From NCBI GenBank assembly GCA_021927905.1, contig BLLK01000040.1, positions 248,001-312,000 on the forward strand: a stretch of DNA of 64,000 bases. The letters are read 5' to 3'. The notes below the pieces were generated by a model. That model saw only the letters and a program-made list of their open reading frames with translations. It was not told the DNA's origin and did no database searches. Of the stretch, positions 12,130-21,700 are shown in pieces (positions within the stretch are counted from its first letter, which is position 1; each line of letters starts with the position of its first letter). The DNA comes from Chaetoceros tenuissimus. Its lineage: Eukaryota; Bacillariophyta; Thalassiosirophyceae; Chaetocerotales; Chaetocerotaceae. A program made the translations under genes and the position numbers.

Positions 12130-12562
12130 GCAAATCCAAAATAATCCAAAATAATCCAAAATAATCCAAAATAATCCAAAATAATCCAAAATAATCCAAA
12201 ATAATCCAAAATAATCCAAAATAATCCAAAATAATCCAAAATAATCCAAAATAATCCAAAATAATCCAAAATAATCCAAAATAATCCAAAATAATCCAAA
12301 ATAATCCAAAATAATCCAAAATAATCCAAATAATCCAATCCAAAATAATCCAAAATAATCCAAAATCCAAAATAATCCAAAATAATCCAAAATAATCCAA
12401 AATAATCCAAAATAATCCAAAAATAATCCAAAATAATCCAAAATCCAAAATCCAAAATCCAAAATCCAAAATCCAAAATCCAAAATCCAAAATCCAAAAT
12501 CCAAAATCCAAAATCCAAAATCCAAAATCCAAAATCCAAAATCCAAAATCCAAAATCCAAAA
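12130..12562. repeat. Minisatellite of ATAATCCAAA and ATCCAAA units
   Basis: Roughly thirty copies of a 10-bp unit (ATAATCCAAA) with occasional shortened units, then about seventeen copies of a 7-bp unit (ATCCAAA), ending just before the polypurine tract of the LTR element. Shorter runs of the same words occur at 11500-11780 in the same element, so the array probably grew from seed words already there. The long minus-strand reading frames across it are by-products of the unit lacking stops. Confidence 0.92.
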
Positions 12563-12573
12563 GGAGGAACCGA

Positions 12574-12736
12574 TGTAACACTCACTTCTTACTAATATAG
12601 CTGATGACATGCCTGATCCTATGACATCCCTGACACCTCTCATATCTCCTCGTTCTATTATCATCACTTGTGCTGCATGCATGAGAATGAAGTATATAAC
12701 ATAATAATCTCCTTATCTCTTCTTTTACCTGTTACA
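12574..12736 (+). repeat. Right LTR of the non-autonomous element
   Basis: 163 bp, preceded by a purine tract ending in ACCGA and followed by the GTAC target duplication at 12737-12740. Confidence 0.9.
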
Positions 12737-13389
12737 GTACCATCAATTTCACAGTCAAAGAAAAGAAAGAGCAAACCTGAACTTACCAAAGAAGAAAGAA
12801 AATTGTTGAACAAGTTGTCTTCTTCTTCTCATGTTGTAAACCATTCCTGCCTTTGAGCAGACATTCAAGGCATTCAAGCTGATATCAGGGAGACAGAACC
12901 TGTCTTACACAACTATCGAAAGGAAAAGATGGAGGTTCAGTATAGGCTTGAAGAAATGGAGGAGAATCCAACTAATTCCAGCGAAAGAGCTATCTGACAC
13001 AAGAGAGACTTTGCTGCTCATCTTGAATGATGCATTCGCTCTGAAGTAGACAAACTTAATAGTACCAAATGTGCTGAGGAAGACACTGCAGAAGAGGGAG
13101 GCAGTGCAGTAGAGGAAGATGAAACTTCCAGCAACAACAAAGAAGTAGATGATTTGTGCAGAGACCATGAAGAGGAAGATGATGATTGAAGAGGTGTTCT
13201 GTCAAGAGATTTTTTGTGGATGTGAAGAGATTGTAGGACGGCCTAAAAAAAGTGAAGATACTTATAAGAATTTAGCATTATTGACATTGGTGTTTTTTCT
13301 TTTTTCTGTTTTGTGTTTTGACTGTGGCAGAAAAAATAAATGTCCTTGTCGACTTCATCATCGTTTTTTTTTGAGGTTGTGTTTGGACA

Positions 13390-13486
13390 AGGCCTTAGAA
13401 TCTATTTAGTAATAACAAGTGTGTTTTCACCTATTCATAGCGCGATATCTTATTAGTTTACAAGTAAGTACACGAATATTTAGTCA
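13390..13486 (+). mobile_element. Scrap of a copia-2-type LTR
   Basis: About 97 bp matching the terminal part of the copia-2 LTR in the opposite orientation, ending in the terminal word ATATTTAGTCA at 13486. What follows does not match copia internal sequence, so this looks like the outer end of a truncated 3' LTR. Confidence 0.7.
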
Positions 13487-14014
13487 GGATTGCAATCATA
13501 TTGGATTGCACTTCAGTACAATTAAGGCTATCCACTCTTGAGACCTCTACTTTGAGACTGTTCTCACCTCCTAATTTTGTTTTGGGATCCTTCTTGATCT
13601 CCACTTCCACTTTAGGAATCTCATCCTCAGTTTCGTTCTTGATCTCATCTGGAGATCAATCCCAGCCTCTCTTGCCTGTATGTTTGACAGCTTTAGTTAG
13701 TGCATATCTTTTACTTCAACAAGAGTTTAAGAGGAAGATTTTAGGGACTACCTCCTGGCATATTGTGAAAACCAGGCTCAGAGTATTAGTGATAACAAAA
13801 TCCAGAACAGTGGTGCTTAGATTGAAAGTTTGCATGTCATTAAATGTTTGTATGGGGATTCAGCATGGCTTTCTCATTATAAGTTTCAATATAATCAAAA
13901 TTAATAATCTAAGTAGCACATCAGTATTTGCATATCTTTCTTCCACTACCTCTTATGCTTCCTGTAGATCATTTTCTTCTAAAGCATGGAAAATCTGGTT
14001 GAAAACAAGGAAAT
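13487..14014. other. Unclear region between LTR scrap and glycosyltransferase gene
   Basis: No gene I trust. On the minus strand a short acidic, Lys/Glu-rich reading around 13500-13680 looks protein-like but is isolated. At 13748-13776 there is a diverged copy of the copia 3'UTR hairpin word (CCTCCTGGCAT...ACCAGG), so part of this may be old copia sequence. A 192-codon plus-strand ORF spans the region but reads like composition, not protein. Confidence 0.4.
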
Positions 14015-15906
14015 TTAATTTTTCCAATATTCTTTTCTTATCAATTCTTCTTGGCATGTATGCTGTGGTAGGAACTTAGAAATATTTTTTACATCCCCAA
14101 AGTAGTGTGGCATTTTCATCAAATGACCATTTTTTTTATCTTTTGCATGATCACGAGCAATGAAAAGCCTATATTTTGCATGATTTCTACTGCCAATTAT
14201 TGTTAAAGAACGATTTGACTTGCCCATGTACGTACCTGCAGATAAATACCCATTTGTAGAATTTGTTTGAGCAATCGTAGCAATTTTGAGTGCATTTGGT
14301 CCAGTCACGACGAAGGTTCTCCCCGTATTGTGCAATGAATGGTCAATCAATCTTTCGATTGCAATTGACAGAGCAAAGTACATAATGGGGTGGTTGGGCG
14401 AAACTTTGATAGAAACGATTTTAGCATACACACTATATTTCTCCTCCATTTCATTCTAAATTCAAATGCGTACTCACCAGCAAAAAAGTATTGAGATGGG
14501 AAGCCACCTTTTTCAACCTCAAAAAGAGCATCTGTTGATTCTTTGATAAAGTCTCCTCTGTTGAAAAATCTTCCGATACCATTATCAATATCAGTGTAAA
14601 CACCCCCAAATTTCCATAAGAAGAGGTATCTCCAAATATCTGCTTTCATGGCACCATTAGAAAGACATTTCTGAATAAATTTCAGAAGCGGAAACTCATT
14701 CCATTCATAATTATGAAACAATTTTTTTATTGCTTCGTCATCATGGAGAATATATGAATAATTAGGAATATTTTTCCATTCATTTACATATTTTTTCACA
14801 TGTTGAGTCACACAGCGGCTTCTTGCCGTCATATGAATCACCATTGGGATTTTCCTTTGTTTTAGTTCAAGACTGTCCGGAATAATGTTATCACTAACAT
14901 ACACAAGTCTTTCATCGTCGCATTCAGTTTTATTAAATTCCATACTAATGAGATTTAGCAACTCGTTGGTATCATTTATTTCAGCTGATTTCTGTAACCC
15001 TTTGTTAAAATCTACACAACCTATTCTTTGATCATGATCATTTAATGTTATCGCATTTGAAGACTCTTTGGATATACTTCCGAATTTTAAGAATGGTGTG
15101 CCTGTTTCAGAAATTTCATCATATGGTAATCTTCCATGATTTGGAAACGAATCATAAGTTAACCATGAGCCACTGTATATTTTCCATCTTGAATCCTTGT
15201 ATGAGTCAAGATTTGTTTTGTTGAAGACATGTTGCCTGTATTGCAATGAAGAGCAGTAAATCAAATTCGAATAAAGAATGACATTTCTTTTTGTTGATGC
15301 TACAATTCTTGGTTGTTTCGATGCGTCCAAAGAATGTTCTGATAAATATTCATAACCAGGTTTCTCGTAAAGAATTCGCAAAGTTCGTTGAGTTGGAATC
15401 AAGTCAAGATCTACACTAACCCCTCCGTAAAAATATAAAAAAACAAATCTTGCAATATCTATTTTAGCTTCGTGTGTAGAAGCACAATCCCAAATTTTTT
15501 TTGCAACTGGGAATTCTTTCATCTTTTCAATATGTTCCTTGATATCTTCCAAGTTGTGGAGAAAAACAGTATGGTTTGTTTGTATCCATAGCTGAATATT
15601 TTGAAATATTTGTTTGGAAATACAATTGGTCCTCGCAAAAAAGTGTATTACTCTTGGAATTTGATCATTTTGAAATGCATTTTCATTTTGGGATGCATTT
15701 GAAATTTTAGCTTTAAAAAAATTCATAGATCCTATAGGACATGTCGAGGATTCAAAATTATTTGTAGAATCAAAGTCAAGGGAATACATCACTGCTTTTG
15801 GACTGTTTTCAAATCTTTCATTTGTTCTTCGCAAATTTAATTTTATAAGAAGCACACAAAATCCTACCAAAAGGGCTTTCTTTTTAATAATCTTCCTCAT
15901 TTTCAA
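14015..15906 (-). CDS. Two-domain DXD glycosyltransferase, GT32-like, type II membrane protein
   Basis: Probable Golgi sugar transferase. Starts with a short basic stretch and one hydrophobic anchor (about residues 10-22). Two copies of the sugar-binding DXD fold follow: first IPRVIHFFAR (83-92), EAKIDIARF (146-154), GGVSVDLDL (161-169); second IPMVIHMTAR (353-362), MKADIWRY (420-427), GGVYTDIDNG (434-443). The DLD and DID are the expected metal/sugar-nucleotide sites, the second being the more canonical. After FFAG (474-477) the frame is rejoined if a 41-nt GT...AG intron (14433-14473) is removed, giving the VSPNHPIMYFAL block typical of the family's end. Forty-one bases is very short; a plain frameshift is the alternative. 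Donor sugar and acceptor cannot be read from sequence. It lies free of mobile elements for about 1.9 kb and looks like a real host gene. Confidence 0.78.
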
Positions 15907-16329
15907 TCATCAGACTAGTCGTTGTTGAGAAGAATGAAGTTTGGAGTCAGTTTCATCAAAATTTGAATCTGCAACAAAGCGTCAACTTGACATTGCGGAA
16001 CTAAAAAAATAATGACGACTCGAAAAATTGAACAGGTTTGTTGTTACACCTCTCACATTATTATTCTTATTTAAATTAAAATAGATAACAAAGAGAAGGG
16101 GAAAGGGAGAATATTTAAAGAAAGAAACTATGATTCCAAACAAGGATGTTCTGGTCTTCCTTTAATTCAGACAATGTCCTCTTGTTATAGCTAATGTACC
16201 AGCACAAGCTAGAGTATATTTATTGTATCTATTTCACCAGAATTCAAAGCAGCAGAGGGCTGATATACAGCAAACTAAAGCTGATGATAGAAAAAATTGT
16301 ATAATTGGATCAATATACAATTCTAAGTC
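15907..16329. other. Upstream region of the glycosyltransferase gene
   Basis: About 420 bp, AT-rich with an A/G-rich patch near 16085-16130. It presumably holds the promoter of the minus-strand glycosyltransferase gene. No ORF, repeat or named motif seen. Confidence 0.4.
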
Positions 16330-17560
16330 CTAGTTATCATCTATGAGATCATCAGAAGTGTCAAAGGTAAGAACTAAATGTTCATCAGTATTGTCCAAAA
16401 GAAGTTCCAATTTGAAAGGAGAGGAAGTAGATACCTCTGAAACTAGCCCCTCTGAGATTGGCTCCTCTGAGCCAGGAAGCAGTTCAATATCCTGACTGAG
16501 CTCTCCCTCTAACACATTGAGCTCTCCCTCTAACACTTTGGAATTGGAATCTTGTATAATGAGTCTCTCTATGGTTTCTACAACTGTTGAAAAGTCTTCC
16601 TCCTTCATTGCAAGATTACAAGCACAAATAACAAAATGAGTAGGCACAAGAGTTCTTGAACAAAGTATGTCCTTTATGTCTTTTGCAATAAGGATCATAA
16701 AACAAAAGCGGTGACCTACAGTAATAAATTTATTTGTATGGAAGGACTTGTGTTTTAAAAGAATACAGACTGATATCCAGAGTTTCTCCATTAAAAAATC
16801 AACCATTTGGCAGCATAGCACCAAAAGGTAGAGGAGCGCAAGGTGACTTAATGAAGAGATTAAGTAAATCTGTCTTGAAAGCACCTCAAGGACGCTCAGC
16901 AGGGTTACATATAGCTTGGAGTAATGACATTCAATCTCAGCAATGGAAGGAATGCCTCACATTGAAATACTTTGGCATTGTCAGTAACTACTGTATTAGG
17001 AGCACCGATACGACAAATGAAGTCTTACCAAAAGTTTGATTTTCAGCTCTCATAAGGTGGATATCATCCAACTTACAAAAGATGAGACAGCACATGAGGA
17101 ATTTCCTATACCTGAAGGAAGAGAAGAGTGAAAGATATCTAAAATTGCAGTATCATTAATTTGGAAAGGGCAAAGAATTGGTAATCTCTTAGAAAGAATT
17201 CTTATGATGATAATAAAAATGATCATTATGACAATCACAGGAACGAGATCAGTCACTTTGAAGAGAGCAAGAGCAAGAAGGGGTTTCATTGCAAGATCCC
17301 TTTCTATCATATCTGTCTCTATCCAAAGAGTGTGAGTTTGACTATCCTTCATCTATATTTGGATTTTGTGCTTACACTAATAATTATATTGATTTTTCTT
17401 GGAAAGACCACCTTTAACTCTCTACTTGTGAGGCTCATGAAGAAATTCTTCTTTCAAACTCTCATCCTCAGGAGCACACTTATCAGAATACTTTGGTATA
17501 GTAACCCTAGTATGTCTAGTGTTTAGATCTGATTTTTGTCTAGTGGTGATGAAAAGGTGT
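16330..17560 (-). mobile_element. Fossil piece of an LTR-element pol (integrase region)
   Basis: On the minus strand around 16950-17040 there is a clear integrase-core reading, RIGAPNTVVTDNAKVF, whose TDNAK block is the second catalytic Asp region of retroelement integrases. Downstream, the 16330-16620 part encodes an acidic Ser/Glu-rich stretch with a doubled VLEGEL motif. The rest is too worn to assign. Broken in many places, clearly old; no LTRs could be paired to it. Confidence 0.55.
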
Positions 17561-17615
17561 AGAATGGATTAGAGGAAAATATCTAGCTAGAGGATGTGCC
17601 ACTGTGGAGCAACAA

Positions 17616-18045
17616 TGATTAAATATCGCTGTGCAGCTTGCATCACAGCTTTAAATTAGACTAAACTAGAGAGATAATGCTATAAACAGGTGCTGAAACA
17701 CTCTTTACTATTAGATAGATTCTAAGCTATACAGAAACTATAAGATACTCTGAAAGAGCCAAAACATCAACAAAAGATACCAAGAATCCTCCTACTGAGC
17801 TTGAGAAGCCTATTACTTAGCCATATTAAGTGAGGAGACAGACCTTCGCTCTAACCCATACAGCGCTACGATAGCATGTAAAACAGGGCGTAAAACAGGA
17901 CCACACCAATATTAAACTACTCCCCGCAATGCAATTCTTATATTGGACTAATATACCCAAAAGGGGACCTGGTTTCTGCGCAATGCCAGGAGGTACAACT
18001 GCAAAGAGAAGGACCTACGCTTGCAATTCTTGCAATTGCATCATT
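17616..18045 (-). mobile_element. Copia 3' LTR and 3'UTR joined to LINE copy B
   Basis: Mirror of 5641-6063. The LTR is 17616-17919 (304 bp, starting TGATTAAATATC on the plus strand), then a purine tract on the minus strand, then the 3'UTR hairpin at 17967-17996, then LINE leader sequence. Its left flank is unrelated to the flank of copy A. Minus-strand sense. Confidence 0.75.
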
Positions 18046-18548
18046 GTCATTGCTGACTGCTTGCATTGAGCATATACTTACTTCAATAATCTGTCACTGT
18101 TACTTGTACAGCTTCCAATAATGATCTATATCAGTACAGCAAAGATGTAGCATCCACCATGATCCTGATAACCCCATGTGTTAAGCCCACTACTATTTTC
18201 TCATAGACTTGCTCTCCTAGCTAGGCACTTACTAATCCCTCTTGGATTGCCTATTTGTCTTACAATAGTAAGTAGGGCCTCAGAACTATCTCCAGTTCTC
18301 ACGCATTCATATCACAGGACCATGCCGTACACCTACTTATAAAACTGACTCTTCTTTCAAAAACTAAGATCTCATCGTTCCATTTATAATATACACTTCT
18401 GATAACTGATACCTCAACTGTTCCATCTGAGATGGACACTGCTGCACCTTGACTCTGCTGCCGTTAGAAGTATGCTCTTGTACTGTGAAGCTCACTTGCA
18501 CTATTCCATATTCGTCACGCAATCTAACCTCTTTCAAATTGCACATCA
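18046..18548 (+). other. LINE copy B leader, left part
   Basis: Noncoding leader of LINE copy B, cut at 18548 by the gypsy insertion and resumed at 27741. The last four bases, ATCA, are repeated on the other side of the gypsy. Copy A (about 5140-5640) shows the unbroken sequence. Confidence 0.7.
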
Positions 18549-18720
18549 TGTAACACACAAAAAGAGGGATGATAGTATCTTATAATTAAAAGCTATTCTG
18601 AGAGATGTTGGATATGTTGTTGGATATCTCTTGGAAGAATTCTTCGGAATCTTGAGAATAATGAGGCTCGTCATATAGTTGACATCAATCATGGAGCTAT
18701 ATTAGTAAATGAGTGTTACA
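18549..18720 (-). repeat. 3' LTR of the gypsy
   Basis: 172 bp, identical to 27569-27740. In element sense it starts TGTAACACTC and ends GTGTTACA. Confidence 0.95.
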
Positions 18721-18762
18721 TCGGTTCTCCCTTTAAAAATAAAAAATTGTTAAGATGTGAAT

Positions 18763-21700
18763 TCATGAAGATGAAGATTTGCGCTTTTTCTTTCTTGATC
18801 TGGTGGTGGGAATTTCGGGTCCATTTCGAGGTCCAAAAGTTGGTGGTTCAAAGTATTCTGCAATACAGATATCTTTGAAGGATCTCCAAATAGAAACAGG
18901 TACAAGATTCTTAGTGCGATTCGAGGAGTTTATTGGAAGAAAATCGAAAGGTCCAAGTAGCTGTATGGAAGGAAGGTGAAAAGATTCAGCCCATTGAACA
19001 TATTTTTCTTCACTAGGAAGTTGATCAGGTCGGAACAGGATACGTTTCCCATAAGTGATAATACCGTCATTGCCTGTAGTATATTCGTACCAAAGGGGCC
19101 ACCAACGAGCAAGTTCGTCGCTTTTCTTTTCATCGTTGACATGCTTTGCGTGAAAGACGCACCAATAGTTTTGCGTTTGAATAGGATCTAAGCCAGCATC
19201 TTCAGTGGATTCTAGATCAATTTGAATAAGGTACCAACGCTCTCTGATAGCTCCGGTTGGAGTATACTTGATAAAGAACAACTTATCACGAGAAGTGAGG
19301 ATAGATTCATGTAGAGATGGAGGTGTTGGTTGGTTAAATGTGGATGAGCTAGGTGTAGGTGCAGATGGTGGGGGAGTTGATGGAGGTGACGGTGGAATAG
19401 GAAGGTGTGGTGCAATTGCTTCGTTATCAATATGATGTTCTGGTTGATCTTGAAGAGGTTGTTGTATGATGGTTGGAGGGAAAAGAAATTGGTCCGCACG
19501 AGATTCAATACGGAGTGGTCGGTGAAGAGGATTTTGGATTGGAGGATGGTCATAGTTAAGGAAGCGTTGATCCAAAGTGTCGAGTGGGTCGGATGGGTAA
19601 AGGTTTGGAGGAAGTAAATATAAATCGCAAGCTTGATGCTTCTTGATTGCACCATTTGGTTGACCATATCTTTGAATGTCGTAAGAATTGTTTCCATGGT
19701 CCTTGATGATTTGATAAGGGCCACGGATTTGGTAGGAAAGTTTACCAACTTTGTTGTTTTCAGCAGAGCTTTGGACTTGGACATGAACTTTGACTACATC
19801 GCCAACCTTGAAAGTTGGTGGAGTTTTAGAACTATTGACACGATCACGCATGGATTTGCGTCTTTCTTCAATTATGATTTTGGCAACTTCTGTTGCGAAC
19901 TTGGAGTTGTTGGACATACTGCGGAGATATTCGTAGAGCTCTGATTGGTTGGATTCATTCAGAGAAGGAAGAGGTCTAAGTTCCATATCAAGAGGAAACA
20001 TTAGGTCTCTTCCAATAGCAATGAGGCTTCGGGAAATATCTGTACCGTGCACGGGAGCAGAATTCCATGCGTACTGAGCCAACTTGTATACTTGATGGAT
20101 GATGTGTAAGGTACCTTGTTCCTCAGCGGAAATAGTAACAACCTTGTTGAGAAAGCGGTGATAATGCTCGACTGATAATCCTTTATGATTACCACGAGCT
20201 AGAGGCCAAAAGTGCACCTTTAAAATCTTACACATAGCTTCGAATGTGCCACGAAAAGAGCTATCGGCATCAACAACAATGACAGCGCAAGTACCGAAAG
20301 TAAGTAGGACTTGCTCAATGAAAATATGTGCGAGGGTAGCAGCTGTAGTGTCAGAAGCAATGCTTGATACGACGAAGGTAGACAGATCGCACATGCAGTT
20401 AAGGAGGTGGATATTTTTTGAGGATGACGAAGATAGTTGACCTGGACTCCAGAGGTCACAATGCATTATATAAAATGGTGAAGTGACAGGCCAAGAGAAA
20501 TGTACTTCAAGCCGACGAGAACGCCAGGAGTTGTAAGCTTGGCAGTGAGCACAAGTTTGTAACATGGACTTAATATCAGTCCGTAGCTGAGGCCATGTGA
20601 AACGGAGGCGAATGCGAGAGAGAGTTTTATATTCTCCCATGTGAGCACCAAGAGGTCCAGAATGGTAGTAATCGAAAATGCGCTGGCGAAGGGACATTGG
20701 AACTATAATAAGGGCAATGTATTTTGTTTTCGGAAAAATACACTTATTGTGAATTAACTTTCCTTGGAATAGGTCAATTTCACCGTCACGTAGCTTCTGA
20801 TGATAAAATTTGTCGATGTTATTAAGTTCAGCAGTGGACCATTTGTTGTTGTCGTGATTGGAAAGCCCAAGAATGATGGTGTGAGTAGAAAGATCCTTGG
20901 CGTATGCCTCGGTCCAATTAAGAGTTGACGAAATTGGGGATGGAGCCGATTGATTTGTGTAGCATGGAGAGGAATCGCAGATGTCGGATGAAGCAAAGGG
21001 AAGATTATCCAAGAAAGATTGTGTAGAGTCTATCTGCTGCAATAGAGCAGATGCAAGTGATGAAGGCATGGAGAAGGGCAATAATTCGTCTAGAGTGGAG
21101 TCGGAGATTGTGGAAATAGATTGGAAACCGTAGCATGACAGTAGCTCAGAGTTTGAGATGGTTCGAATGCAGTATAGCATGTCTGAATGACGAAAAGGAA
21201 TACTGAAACGTGATGATGGTTGTAGATGGTTGTTTGAAGTTGGTTTAGGTTCTGTACCAACTCCGCAAGGGTCAAGGATTGCCAGATGAGAAGTCGAAAC
21301 TGATGGAGTAAGGATGAAGACAGAAGGGTCTTGAATTGTTGGTTGGAACGTAGGGTCATTGTGTTGGACGAAAGAATGTGTGCAATTGGACCAGTGGTTA
21401 TTTTCTGGATTGATGTGAGGGGAGATGGTAGAATCTGTCGTAGTGAGATGTAAAGCATCATGGATGGTAGAAGGTGAATCACAAGAAGCAAAGGTGAAGA
21501 TTGTCCTCGCAGCAGAAATACACGATCCTGTGTTAGTTGCGTTCATACGACGACAGCTGTAGGTCCATTCGAGAGGGAGAAAAGTTGCATTCGCGAATTC
21601 GTTGATACCATTGCATATTTCATCAGAGATGAATGAAGAAGGGCACCAAAGGAGGATGAACTGAAGACTAGAAGATTCTCTTATCGCATTAATGGCTGAC

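Larger units (their letters stand above)
9267..12736 (+). mobile_element. Non-autonomous LTR element (LARD/TRIM type), gypsy-related
   Basis: Identical-looking 163-bp LTRs (9267-9429 and 12574-12736, one mismatch seen) start TGTAACACTC and end GTTACA. A 4-bp duplication GTAC flanks the element (9263-9266, 12737-12740). Right after the left LTR lies a primer-binding site, TGGCACCGAATG, and right before the right LTR a purine tract, AAAAGGAGGAACCGA. The gypsy at 18549-27740 has the same LTR start, TGGCACCGAATC and GGGAGAACCGA at the same places. There is no gag or pol; the 3.1-kb interior is pyrimidine-rich on this strand, with loosely repeated blocks (near 9930, 10371, 10631 and 11250) and a minisatellite at the right end. 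Young by its LTRs. Likely moved in trans by the gypsy. Confidence 0.88.
8084..13240 (+). pseudogene. Decayed C2H2 zinc-finger gene split by an LTR element
   Basis: The first 300 bp encode a basic start (PPKKKRA, a nuclear-signal-like patch) and two fingers: one with CPNEQC followed by paired His, the other CGHCNRAF...HLSRNKKC, a C2HC type. Protein-like sequence goes on in changing frames through 9083 (for instance KWLTENVLSNSADIAWLTYT and ATNELAVVRYWKEVATLF). After the LTR element (9267-12736, GTAC duplicated on both sides) it resumes at 12741 with a Lys-rich part and then an acidic Glu/Asp tail ending about 13190. Several frame changes mean it no longer encodes one protein unless introns are missed. 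The combination of finger, helical middle and acidic tail recalls transposase or chromatin proteins, but I cannot assign a family. Confidence 0.5.

Noticed and set aside
12112-12682. Three long overlapping minus-strand ORFs of WILDFG and DYFGLFWI repeats
   Set aside because: They are translations of the 7-bp and 10-bp minisatellite in three frames, running into an LTR; no start context or non-repeat domain.
13501-14079. 192-codon plus-strand ORF
   Set aside because: Ser/Leu/Thr-rich composition without motifs; it runs antisense to the end of the glycosyltransferase gene and over copia-like debris.
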